A DNA stretch of 64,000 nt from Pegea sp. RAD2-039 (taxonomy: Eukaryota > Chordata > Thaliacea > Salpida > Salpidae). The stretch is from NCBI GenBank assembly GCA_034620365.1, contig JAQGEQ010000258.1, forward strand, positions 310,001-374,000. Reading direction: 5' to 3'. The position numbers and the translations under genes were made by a program. The notes beneath the pieces are model-generated. The model did not search any database. It was not told where the DNA came from and was given only the letters and a program-made list of their open reading frames with translations. This document shows, one piece after another, positions 10,401-21,700 of this stretch; position 1 is the first letter of the stretch; the number at the start of each line of letters is the position of its first letter.

Positions 10401-12865
10401 ACGAACGTCAAAAAGACAATTGTTCTATTACATTAGGTACGCGCGAATAATTAATAACAAAATTTTCCAATTGAGATCTTTTTTGCATTCTTAAGATTTC
10501 ACATTTGTTGTTGAAACTTGGTTAAACCCGTTGTATCCTGATAATTTTCTGGTTGATGGTAATATTTTTTGTGTTGTGACAGACTGTATGCCAGAGGCGG
10601 CGGTGTTTGCGTAATTTACAAAACATCACTTGCACCCAAGATCTTTAGAACTCAGATCGATACCATTAATTGTCCAGGATTTAAGATTATGGTTCCAAAT
10701 TTTGATTACTCAAAGTCCAAATTTTAGTCCTTTCAAAGTCCTGTCTACCACCCTCTAAAATTAATGATGAGGTTACTGTTAAGACCTCATTAAAGGTTCT
10801 GAAGAGTGTTGTTTGTTCTGAGATATATATTTTTGGGAATTTTAAGCTTAATAAGATTAATTGGAATAACCCGAATTTAGCATTTATTGGAAAATCGTTT
10901 AACATAGATAGCGACAATACTAATTCAGCCTTTCCAAGTCATGCCTTTGTAAGCTTCCTCGATGCCAACCTACCTCAGATGGTTACTTTCCCAACTTAAG
11001 TTAGTGGTAATACTTTGGATCTTATTATCACATCGAAACCTGAGAACATTATCTATGTTGATCAAAAAGAACCTTTTGCTCTGACATGCGATCACAACAT
11101 CATTGAATTCAACCTCCATCAAACTTTTTTTATGAACGTTAAAACTCCAAGCAAAAGGAATTTTTATCGTGGAAATTATAATAGTGTAAACAAGTTTCTA
11201 TCAGATGTTGACTGGACTTCTGTTTTCAACTCTATCGAAGACATCAATACTATTTACTCTCGGCTCACTAACATCGTTAAAGAGTCAATTGTGAAATTCA
11301 TACCTTTTTATAGAGTCGAAAAAAGCCATATTTACCCAAATATTTAAGGATTTTACAACAATTAAAAAACCTCCTATACAAACAAACTAAAGCAGACCCT
11401 TCCATCAAATCTCTGTACAAAGATCTTTGTAAATTTACAAGAAATATATTTCTAATTTCTACTTAGGAAAAGAAAGTGCAGTCTTATCTTTACCTTGCAA
11501 GAAAACGTTTTTCGACTTCATAAAGAAAGCTCAAGGCGAAATCTCAAATGCCTTTCTTACTTGATAACAACAACCAACTTGTGATGGAACCAGAAAACAA
11601 AGCTGAATTGCTAAAAAAATCAATTTAGTAGCGTTTTTATAACCGATGATGGCAATACTTCTTCTTTTTCCTACTCTGACATTCTCATAAATGTTTCTGA
11701 GATGATTAACCTTGACATAACGGTCGACAAGGAAACTAAAGCATTATCTTCTTTAAAATCAGTTTCCAACACCCCTGTTTAGTTTTAAGAAAAACACTTC
11801 TTCCTCTCTATCCTTACTTTTATTTCTAATTTTTAACATCACTTTAAGGCAAGGGAAAGTTTCTAAAATTTGGAATAAAGCTATCATTACTCACTCCTAT
11901 TTACAAAATGATTTGTCTGAATTTTGCTTTTCTCTAATTGAAAAACTCACTATCATAAGCTGTTTCCTAAGTTTAAAAAAACTATTATAATTATTCGTAA
12001 AATATCCGTGTTTATTTTATTTGAAATTAACTAACTCAACATTTTTGTACACCACACAAAGCACACAATATTGATTTCAAAAAAACTGATTCTACAAATT
12101 TCACCAACAACCGGTTATGAATTTCATGCTTAAACTGAATACATTGCACTATTATTTGTATAGCTGAAGAATTAAAGATCATATGACCAGTCATTTAATA
12201 GAGTATGATCAAATATCTGACGTACTTTATGAAGCTTTATTGGCTTTATGAAACGGAAATCTTCCTTAATATCTGAACTTACAGCCCACTGTGAAATACT
12301 CCCTGTGACATCATCTATCTCGATTTTGCAAAATCATTTGATTCTGTCCCACACAAGAACTCATTGATATTTTACAAAAATTAAAAATCAACAGCTATAT
12401 CTTCTAATGGATTGAAAATTATTTAATAGGTAGAACCCAACAAACTCACGCTGAAAGATCTGTATCTACTCTTAGTTAAGTCACAAGTTTATGCAAAGTT
12501 ATGCAGAGTTTCGTTCTAGACCCCCCTAATTTTTAATTTTTATTGAAGACCTCATTAAAAGACTTGTAGAAGTAAATGATGCTAGTGTGTTTGTGTATGC
12601 AAATGATATTAAGCTGTTATTCCTTATTAATCCTTTACAACTTCAAGCAGTTCTACACGTTGTAGAAAACTGGTCTATGAATTGGCAGCTCTGAATCCAG
12701 CCCAATAAGTGAGATATTCTTTCTTTCGTCGACCAGCTGCACATTTCTACAATTAATATTCCATCAATGGATTTATTACCTCATAAATATCTTCAGTCAG
12801 AAACCCTGACCTTACCTTGACATCTGAATTAAAATGGCACAATTATGTTTTTAAAACCTTTGCAA

Positions 12866-12941
<76 letters not shown>
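12866..12941. repeat. (AATC)19 microsatellite inside the LINE
   Basis: Nineteen perfect copies of AATC run from 12866 to 12941. In the frame open here (12845-13042) they read as a Ser-Ile-Asn-Gln repeat. The array sits in the region after the RT catalytic block, where the parent protein would read roughly WHNYVFKTFAK. It is therefore an expansion within a dead element and not its 3' tail. Confidence 0.95.
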
Positions 12942-13429
12942 TTGTATATCTTAATGTAAAGACTTCTAATGATACATACCTCTTTATCAACCTTTACAAG
13001 TTGTACATACGTTCAATCCTTGAATGTATTGTCAGTGCATGAATGTCATATCAAGTTGGTGATATCTAAAACAGTGGATCCGTTCGGGTAACATTTACGA
13101 GATTGGTATGCAGGAAAAGGTAGATTAACTCAGATGACACACAATGCATATTCGAAGGCCAGTTCTTCTGGTACTTTAATCAGAGCAAACTGCCATTAGA
13201 CATTGTCATGTCAGACTCTCTCGTGTCATTCATTGCTTTTAATATTGCTTCAACTTTCCTTTCTAAACAGTAATTCCTTTTCTCATTCTAATGTTAATAA
13301 AATTGTATAGTAATTATGCACTGTTATATTGCATGGGGCTCCTAAACTACCTACTTACATCTTTTTTTTCGCTACTTTTCCATCTTAATTATATAATAGT
13401 TATATTATTTGTGAGAACATGTGTCAGTG

Positions 13430-13469
13430 AAAGGTGCTCTTTTCAGGCACCCTATTTTGCGTTTATTGT
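13430..13469 (+). repeat. 3' tail of the LINE
   Basis: AAAGGTGCTCTTTTCAGGCA followed by CCCTATTTTGCGTTTATTG. Near copies at 3334-3370 and 23392-23420 mark this as the conserved 3' end of the LINE family, probably the region recognised for reverse transcription. Confidence 0.55.
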
Positions 13470-13479
13470 AATGAATTAA

Positions 13480-15380
13480 TCTAAATTATTTTCTAAAAAT
13501 GACTTGTTTGCTTGAGAATTAAACTGAACAAAAATTAACTAAGTTATAAGTACTATTAAATCTATTAAACTTACACAACACTGTAAAATCATTTCTAGGT
13601 ATTCAAATGTAATAAAACTTAAAGAGCTTTCAAAATAAACCCCGATAAAATTTAAATGTAAAGTCCCTGATATGTCGGAAATATTTTATTTGCAACGTTT
13701 AGGTCATTATTTTTAGGGGTGTTTGGTTTTTAGCAGAATTATTGTAGCTTTACAACTTTTTTTAACATACCTTGTTTGATCTAGGGGCCAAAGCTCTCAA
13801 CGCTTTAAACAATTTAGTTATGTCTGATCAAATCAGCTTAAATCATTCAATATAAAGTAATTTAATTACTAATAACAGAAATTACTGTAACTTTATATGT
13901 CTTAGACTTAAAATAAGATAACTAAAGTTTTTGATAACTAATCAAATCAACATATCTTCATACAAAATAACAAATGCGATTTCTTCTTCTGCTTCCGCTT
14001 GAATCCGTCTAACATAAAATTTACTTTGACAAAAATAGAGTTCGAAAAAAGCTTTTAAAATTTTCGAGCAGTTAAAAATGTTGCAAAATATTTTTATTAC
14101 AAAATATATATCTTAAAACTTTATTGAAACCTTCTTTACTAGGGAGTGTAACATAAAGTTTTGCATTTGGTGACGCAGTTTCATCTTTTAATCGGAGATT
14201 GTCTTCTTCTCTAACTAAACGACGTTCACTATTTCCAATGTTCTTACACTCGATTTGTTTTATGGTTTTTAAAATTTTAAATCTTTTTTTACTGTATTCC
14301 GGTCTTTGAATAATACTCACAGAAGTAAAATATAGTTGCAAAAAGTTTAATTTGATAACTCTCTCATTAATCAAGTAAAATATGTTTAAATAAATGTTGA
14401 CCATTGCTTAAAACTAGTCATGGATGTTTGATTACGACAAAATGAAAAACCTTTGCTTCATTCTTTTGATATGCAATTTGATATTTCTTATAAATCAAAT
14501 TAATAACAACTTTGAAAAATATTTTTTAACTTTAACCTTAAGTTGCGATTTTAATAAAGTTGTTAAAACTCAATTTTAGCAGTTAAATTAAAATGTAAAT
14601 TTTTATTATGTTATAAAAAAGAACTTTAAAAAGATTTTACTATAAAATGTTGTTTTGAAACTTAAAATTCAAGGTAAACAGATAGTTAGAAATTTAGTTT
14701 CTTCAAATTCTACCAAAGACAAATAAAAAAGTTTACAAAAATTTTTTTATCATCCAAAGTTCGTGTTTAAGTAAATGCAACTTTTTGAACCTTATTCTTG
14801 AAAGCCTATGATTAGATAACTAAAGCTACCTTTAAATCATTAGTAAATTGTCTGTATTTTTACAAATGTCATAAAAAATAAACTAATTAAAAAAAGTTAA
14901 GATTTACGATATAAAAGTTGATTGATTTTCTAACTTTTTAAATCTTTTAGTAAAAGATTCACAAAGTTAAAATTTATCGTAGATATTTCTTACCAAGATT
15001 AAACTTATATTTATTATTAAAAATGCAGTTAAGTACCTCTACAATTTTTTATCTAAAATGAAAATAACTACATTTATACTTGTAGTGCCTAATTCTAAGT
15101 CAATTCTTAAAACTTGTTTCATAATAGTTTTTTTGACACAAAATAAACCTAAAGAAGATAGTAATTTACAAACAATATATTATCAGTGAGTTTAAATCAG
15201 AAGCTAAGAATTCATAAATCAGATGGTAGACAAGCTTTTAAATAAAACATTCCAGTCTGTCTTTAATTCTACATATCTAAGCTTGTGATAAATTATTCAG
15301 CAGTGCTAGCTTCTGCTGATTTTGTGGTCCTTTTTATGTACAGTTTTTACAAGATTGAAAATTCAATAAGCGATGTGTCT
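13480..15380. other. Interval between the LINE and the calmodulin-like gene
   Basis: Apart from the possible exons at 13942-14310, this A+T-rich interval shows no frame, repeat or RNA gene that I can support. Confidence 0.5.
13942..14310 (-). CDS. Possible two terminal exons of an unrecognised gene
   Basis: Two coding-like blocks lie on the minus strand. The upstream one, within the open frame 14072-14404, is convincing only between about 14310 and 14110, where it includes IGNSERRLVREEDNLRLKDE and ASPNAKLYVTLPSKEGFNKV. The downstream block 14023-13942 follows an AG at 14025-14024 and reads KFYVRRIQAEAEEEIAFVIL, then YEDMLI and a stop. The codons are mixed and less A+T-driven than chance frames nearby. 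I could not match splice phases between the two, and a GTGAGT donor-like site near 14320 complicates the upstream border. No family is recognised; this could also be a pseudogene. Confidence 0.3.
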
Positions 15381-15383
15381 ACT

Positions 15384-15389
15384 TTTATT
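15384..15389 (-). promoter_or_regulatory. Poly-A signal AATAAA of the calmodulin-like gene
   Basis: TTTATT on the plus strand gives AATAAA on the minus strand, about 55 bases beyond the stop codon at 15445, a usual distance for a short 3'UTR. Confidence 0.5.
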
Positions 15390-15444
15390 TTGAAACATAT
15401 TAGAAAAATGACATAAAAGTATAAAACCTTGACTGGTACTCTTG

Positions 15445-15894
15445 TTACTTAGAAAGTAGTAGTCGAGCAAACTCTTCATAACGGATCTTCCCGTTGTTGT
15501 CGATGTCTGCTTCTTTAATCATCTCATCCACTTCTTTATCGTTCATTGCATCCCCGTATGTCTTCATTACGCGCCTCAGCTTTGAGTTTGATACATACCC
15601 GACTCCCTCCTCGTCAAATACTTTAAATGCTTCTTGAATTGCTTCTTCGATGTCAATATCATTCATCTTGCGGTCCATAAATCGGAGAAATTCATTGAAA
15701 TCTATCACACCATTTCCATCGTCATCAAATTCATTGATCATCTGTTGTACCTCGGTTACAGTCAAGCTCTGTCCCAGAGAGTCCATGACGAGTGCAAGCT
15801 CTAGAACGGTGATCTTCCCATCTCCATCTTTATCAAATAGTGAGAAAGCTTTTTTGAAATCTATAAATTGCTTCTCTCTATAGTAACTTGACAT
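15445..15894 (-). CDS. Calmodulin-like EF-hand protein, intronless, third EF-hand degenerate
   Basis: The 149-residue protein has calmodulin length and four EF-hands in two pairs. Loop 1 (21-32) [12 protein letters not shown], loop 2 (57-68) [12 protein letters not shown] and loop 4 (130-141) [12 protein letters not shown] keep acidic residues at 1, 3 and 12. Loop 3 (94-105) [12 protein letters not shown] has Val at position 5 and Lys at 12 and should not bind calcium. The start ATG at 15894 is preceded by AAAT, a fair start context, and an AG (tactag) sits just upstream of it. The family role is calcium sensing with binding of amphipathic target helices. Divergence from canonical calmodulin (the N-terminus reads [17 protein letters not shown]) and the absence of introns suggest a specialised paralogue, possibly retrocopied. 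Troponin C or centrin are less likely because of length and helix spacing. Confidence 0.93.
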   Translation of the reverse strand: MSSYYREKQFIDFKKAFSLFDKDGDGKITVLELALVMDSLGQSLTVTEVQQMINEFDDDGNGVIDFNEFLRFMDRKMNDIDIEEAIQEAFKVFDEEGVGYVSNSKLRRVMKTYGDAMNDKEVDEMIKEADIDNNGKIRYEEFARLLLSK

Positions 15895-17270
15895 ATTTCT
15901 AGTAATCGTCTAAGTTTAAAAGATACTTTCATTAGTTGCTACTTTCAAAAACATTTTGAGCTGATCATTAAGACTGAGCTAAATAGACACCAAATGAATA
16001 GAAAGAGTAAGATAAATTGAGGAAGTAGCTTAAAACGCTTTGCTAAAAAGGAATTTAGTTTTATAGGTCTACATTGATGTAACTTTTTTATTGTCAAACA
16101 AATAAACATTATTAAGCTTATGAAATCAGCCTTTGCTGTTTGCTTATAAGGATTTATTGAGTCTTTCAAGCAATTTGAAATACATAAAATATAATTTGTC
16201 AATAAAAATATTGTAAGATAATTAGATTTTAGAAATTAGGTTGGTTCAGGCTAAAAGCTTTTTGTAAGTTTGTAAATCATTTTACAATTCCTTACAAAGT
16301 TTTATTTTAGATTTATAATGCCTCTCAACTAAGCAGCCAACTTTTAATTTAATCTTCAAACACACAAAAACTAATTATAAGAAGACTTCCAGAAACACTT
16401 TCAAGACTGTTACTGCAAACTTATCTAATTTCTTCTTGCCTAAATATCCTCCTGTTGTTTAGTTTCAGCAAATAGTAGTTCACTATAAGTTTTGGCAGGT
16501 ACCAAATTGACTTTTTGGAGCTTTAGTTATATTTTTAATGTAATTTCTCATGCAACTTTTGCTTAAAAGCGATAAAGATAATTCAATTGATGCAGCAGTT
16601 AATGAAAAAGTAATGATTTACTTGTAAAGGTATTAGAAGTAATTTACAGTTTAGGAAAATTATTATTAATTGACTTTTACATAAATTTTACAATTGCAAA
16701 AAAAACTTTTTGTGCAGTCTTGAACTAATTCTCTTCAAACACATAAATAATAATAAAAAAGCTCAAAGCATCAAAATTATTTCTGTCATAGGAAATTCAG
16801 TAATAATATAATTTCGTTTACATTTTACTTATACACAACTACAAGTCGAACTAAATTTAGATTAACATCAGAATGAAGCTGGTATTTTAGTGTTTACAAA
16901 AAATTTGTCACTTAATTTTATTATCCATAAATGAAAAAAATCTAAAACTATTTAATCAATAAATCGTCATATATAACGATAATAATAAAGTTTTGTTTTA
17001 CAAACATATAACAACTTTTATATTCAAAAGATTTCCATTCAGTTTTAAAATACTAGAAGTTTAAAAAAAGAACTATTTCAAAATACTTCCACAGTTCTTG
17101 TTACATCAAATTTTACATGTGCAAAACAATTTTGGTCTTTATGCTTTTAGCTTGCATCAGAAATTTAAATATTTATTAGTTTTTACTTAAAAAAGTTTTC
17201 ACAAATAGTTGACTACTATAACCAAGAACAAATTTCAATGATTTTATTCCAATTAGCAGTTTACTCAGAG
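15895..17270. other. Gene-poor interval
   Basis: Only short A+T-driven frames occur here (for example a hydrophobic frame at 15945-16202 on the minus strand), with no domain, splice context or repeat that I can support. Confidence 0.5.
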
Positions 17271-17278
17271 TATAAAAG
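17271..17278 (+). promoter_or_regulatory. TATA box
   Basis: TATAAAAG followed by GG is a canonical TATA box, 29 bases before an ATG at 17307. Transcription would be expected to start close to 17300, leaving a very short leader. Confidence 0.4.
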
Positions 17279-17306
17279 GGATTGAACACATTTTTACTTG
17301 CTAATT

Positions 17307-17462
17307 ATGGATAAATACATTTTATTACTGATGCTTACATTATTTGGGGATGAAAACAAAAATAATTATCAGCTTAAGATGGTTTTTGAGTTTCTGAGAA
17401 GCTTTCTTTGCCACAGCATATGTTCTAGTATTGATTACTTTCAATATGACTGTTTGAATTAA
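17307..17462 (+). CDS. Possible small secreted peptide, 51 residues
   Basis: The frame starts MDKYILLLMLTLFGDENKNN and ends YFQYDCLN. Residues 2-14 form a charged start plus hydrophobic core like a signal peptide; the rest is short with three cysteines (35, 39, 49). It lies immediately after a canonical TATA box, and an AATAAA occurs near 17651. An odd cysteine number and the lack of any recognised family leave real doubt. It may be the first exon of a larger gene, or a chance frame. Confidence 0.3.
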   Translation: MDKYILLLMLTLFGDENKNNYQLKMVFEFLRSFLCHSICSSIDYFQYDCLN

Positions 17463-18430
17463 AAAACTGTGAAGTTATCTTCTCACAAGTAACAATTTTT
17501 TGAGAAAATTATAACATTTGACAGTTTTTCATTTCAAGTTTTATGTAGAAATCTTGAATCACTTTGTAAACAAGAAATATCTTTAAAACCTTTTAAAAAT
17601 AGACGAAATATTTCTAAGCGATTTTTAAACTAAATGTTTTATATTTTACAATAAAATTAAACTAACTAATTGTTTTATAAGAACTTAAGACTTGATGTAA
17701 AAATGTTATTTTTTCAGAAAAAATAAGAAAATTTTAATAAAATTTCTATCTATATAAACAGTGAGATTTGACAGCTTTCAATAATTTTTTTAAAGATGAA
17801 ATAAATTAAAAGTTTTAATAAATATAAGCAAGTATAGGCTTAAAATATAGATTAGCAAAACCATAATCAAATTATCAGCAAACCAAAACTGCAAAAAGGG
17901 TTTAAAGTATGGTATAGATTAAGTTATCAAAACTTTATAAAACAACCCAACTCTTTACCACCTGAATTTTAAATTGTTCACCATAAATAGATGTCGATAT
18001 AATTCCAACAAAAAATTGACTCCTTAAAAGGAAATTACAAAATGAAAAAAAACTTTACTGAAACTTATTTTTGCTTTATTAAATACATGACTCAAAACAT
18101 TGACAAGAGTTATCAAAATGATGAATCTGATAAATGAAACTTCAAATTTATTTCTTAAACTCCCTTATTTTCCTTGCATTAGTTTGAAAGGTAAAAAAAA
18201 CTGAAAACAAATGTAAATTACATAAAAAGTGACATTTTGAGCTCAAATTTCTATTATATTTTTGGTAAAAAAATTCTCATATATTTTCATTAACTCTCAT
18301 ATGTCTCTTTTTAATGATTTGTACGGATACATATAGGTAAAACGGACTGAAATTGTTTATTTATTATCCATTTAGAATACGTATAGTTCAATATTGCCAT
18401 AAAAAATTATACCGAAATGTTGCAGTATGA
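17463..18430. other. Gene-poor interval
   Basis: A+T-rich sequence with no supported gene. Near 18350-18430 the plus-strand frame of the next feature extends upstream across a stop codon (IRIVQYCHKKLYRNVA). Confidence 0.4.
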
Positions 18431-18757
18431 ATTCTCACTGACTGTCTAGAAGCAAAAATAAAAACTCTATTTCGTAGCATCAACAACGAAGCTATTATTC
18501 TGCATGGTTGGAAAGATTTAATAAATGTTTCAAATATTACTCCACCAATAAAAACAAGTCTTGATCTATCAAAAACCTTTATCCAAACAAATCTTGCACT
18601 TTGTTGTCAAGGATGCTTAGAACACCTGCTTCTAGCAACATACTGCAAGCCGCCTTCTTTTAAATTACTGTTTGAGCTTTTCTCAAAATATATTATAACC
18701 TTAAGCAAAACCAATCACCTTGCTTATGCTTTCAAGGTTCAAAATAAAAGTTCATAA
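18431..18757 (+). CDS. Unassigned coding-like frame, 108 codons, no start codon
   Basis: The plus-strand frame reads from LEAKIKTLFRSINNEAIILH through KDLINVSNITPPIKTSLDLS and LALCCQGCLEHLLLATYCKP to AFKVQNKSS and a stop. Codon use and amino-acid variety look coding, unlike the Lys/Phe/Ile/Leu-only frames around it. It has no ATG, so it would be an internal or last exon: a pyrimidine-bearing acceptor (ctgactgtctag) ends at 18449, a possible donor AAG|GTTCAA is near 18734, and GTAAGTG follows the stop at 18759. I recognise no family. It may be an exon of an unseen gene or a decaying copy. Confidence 0.3.
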   Translation: MLTDCLEAKIKTLFRSINNEAIILHGWKDLINVSNITPPIKTSLDLSKTFIQTNLALCCQGCLEHLLLATYCKPPSFKLLFELFSKYIITLSKTNHLAYAFKVQNKSS

Positions 18758-21700
18758 TGTAAGTGTAAGATTTATAAAATCTTTTTGCTAAATATAATAT
18801 AAAAAAGTTCAATTTAGTTCCCAAATGAAATAAGCTTTGTTATTAAAACTATTGTAACTAACCTCAAAGGAGATATTTATTTTTGCGAATTAGTAATGAA
18901 TTTTCAAATATCTTAATACTGAACAGTTTTGATACTAAAAAAAAGAAGAAGAAATCTTAATAAAAACCAAAATATTTGTTTCAATCGCAAGAAACTCATT
19001 AGAAACTCAAACTGAGTCAAAATTAGCAATTAATTATTAGTAGCTAACACCCTCCAAAAGCTTTTACAAAAATCAATGAATTCATTTTGTTAATCCAAAT
19101 TCTGTTCAGCGTTGTTACCTTCCATTCCGAGTTTTTTCTACTTAAATCAGTTATTTATAATTCTTATAATTAATTTGACACACTAGTGAAAAGTTACATC
19201 TGAAATGGGCAGGTGAAACAGCTTTGTTCCAGAATTCATCTCACAAATCAATATTTGTCAGACAACTACAATAATGATACGTTAACATTTCGGCTACATT
19301 ATCTGTTTTGTATAGCAAGTTCACAAACTCATGTTATCAGTACATGTTTGAAAGATGTAGTGAAATATCTGCCTATTGAATATCAATTTTATTATATATA
19401 TAGCTTATGAAAATCTAAATTATTTACACAACATTCATATTTATAACTACAAAATAATAGAATAAGGTTTAAACCTTTACTTTATGTTTCAAATAGATAA
19501 ATAAAAAGGTTTAGACTTTGATTTGTCGATTTGACTATCTAATGTTTATTCGAGCAATTGTGAACTGAAATGATTTTTCCTGATTTTCTTTTGTATCATT
19601 TAACAACTAGTAATCAATAGAAGAACTAGAAATCCGGTTTGGTTGTGTCAGTTTACTAAAGGATTTATTTCTTCTTCAATACAAGTACATAAAGTGCGTA
19701 TAAAGTAAAGTTAACAGATATATTTAAAAATCTTATGGAAAAAGTTCAATTTTTTTAAAGTAAAAAACACCTTGATTATATAAATTGCAAAAGTTCACAA
19801 AGTTTCATGGATGCTTCGGGTTACTTGGTATCTTCATCAATAAAATTCTTGCAAAATTACTCGATCTTGTTTTACAAAATTTCATTGTATTTTTAATAAT
19901 TTATTGATAGCTTTTTAAACTTAACTCTACTGTTGTCAATCAGCATAATTTTTATATTATAACTACTTTTTCTAAAGACTTAAGATATCATACAAAAAGC
20001 ATATTTTAAATGTTATTAAAACTAGCTAAACAAAATTTTATTAGTCAATTTAAAAACTTACTTGAGATCTTTAACTAATTACAAAAAATAAGGTTTTGCT
20101 CTAAAATATTAAGATATTATAATTATTGAAATGTTTAAAATGCCTAATAAATCACTCAAACTTTTATAAAACTCGTAATCACATTCTAAGTCTAACTAAA
20201 TTTAAAGAAAACTATTTTTTGATAAAAAGGTATCTTTGCTTTTTAAAAATTGCTTTTTTAGATTGCATAGTATATATGTAATAAGCATTTGGTAAGTTAA
20301 ATTTTCTACATTTTTCTAGCATTGATTTCAATTTCAAATTATTATTAAACCCTATAAGCTAATATAATTAAAATGAGTTTCAAACGGTTATTTGAAAATA
20401 TATTTTTAATTGTTTAAAACACAAGGTGTTCATAAAGTTTAAAGTGTTTAAACACCTTGCTATTAAAAATGAAATTAAGCATTAAATTTTAGTGATAGTA
20501 AAATTTTCTTCTATCACCTTTAAGAAATAATTATTATAGATATATCAAATTAAAGTTTTACTATTTTCTCCTTGAACTATGTTTTAACAACAAGAATTTT
20601 GTTGTTGATTAATAGCTTTTAAATAAAAAAATATTAATTAGGACCTGTTTAGAAAATACATCTATTACTTATTTATTATTTAGTTTTTATTGTTATTTAA
20701 ACCAAAGATTTTTGACTCAAAGTTATTGTTTATACTAATTGAGGCTACATCAGACAAAATTTTATGTTTTTGTGCAGACTTCATTTACTTGCTAATATAA
20801 AAGATTATTTTTTATATTAATCTTACATTTTATATTATTCTGACTTTTGAAATTTTTTTTTAATAGAAGACCAGTTTATAGAGGGTCTATAAACACCTAT
20901 TTGATTCAAGATACAATGTTTAAGATTTTAGAAATACTTGAGAAATAAGTTCAAAAACTGTGGCATTGTAATGCTTGATAAATTTATTTTAATATTTTGA
21001 GCAAAAATCAGGGTGGTAAATAAATTTCCTAAAAATTAAACACTTGTCAAAGCAATGAGATGTCAAATAAATTTAGTTTTCTGATTTAGAATTTTGAACT
21101 GTTTTTAAATTCAAATTACTGAATGATGACGTCATTTTCATGTTACATTTATCACTTTATAAATCACACTATGAAAGCAGAATTATAAGAAAAATCAATA
21201 GAAAGCTGACAACTGTTAGCACAACAAAACTACTAAATAGAGCAAAGGCATGACAATTGGAAAAGTTCAATTCTACTGATAGCTTTTAGTCAAATAATTT
21301 TACAAAGATGACATTACAGATTGATTTGGTTAGTTGTTGTTTAAGTAAGTTTCAAAAGCAAGCTTTAATGGCTTATAAATGGTAACAAATGATTATATAT
21401 AATTTTATGTTTAAAGTTTTAATCATATTGCAGTAAATACTTCACAAATGTTTTACAAATTAGCTGCATTATAGAATTTACGACTTAACTTAACTGTTAT
21501 TACCTAATTAGTCTATTAATTTTCAATTTCAAAATCTTTAGATATCAAGGAAAGTCAATTTTAGCCTAATATGAGATACAATTTTTACAACTGTTAAAAA
21601 TATTGGCAACTTCTGTTAAATTTATATCTTTATTTATATAATTCTGCAAATTATTTAAATGAAACTAATCATTAAAACTTACTATTAAAAGTAAGTGTTA

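Larger units (their letters stand above)
10470..13480 (+). mobile_element. CR1/L2-like LINE, degenerate, with endonuclease and reverse transcriptase
   Basis: Order of recognisable blocks: VETWLNP (about 10510), RGGGVCVIYK (10593-10622), GNFKLNKINW (10835-10864, the GDFN block of APE-type endonuclease), SGNTLDLIITSKPENI (about 11000-11050), then a linker with an intact frame at 11015-11347, IWNKAIIT (about 11870), KDHMTSHLIEYDQIS (about 12176), DFAKSFDSVPH (12322-12354, RT block A) and VYANDIKLLF (12593-12622, the F/YADD block with Asp changed to Asn). The C-terminal motif KLPLDIVMSDSLVSF is near 13190-13240 and the non-coding tail ends near 13470. Several frame changes and stops make it inactive. 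The catalytic YADD being YAND also argues against activity. Family placement rests on motif order only; no target-site duplication was found. Confidence 0.85.

Noticed and set aside
10687-10917. Minus-strand frame of 76 residues
   Set aside because: Antisense to the LINE endonuclease region.
15650-15883. Plus-strand frame opposite the calmodulin-like gene
   Set aside because: Shadow of the EF-hand coding sequence.
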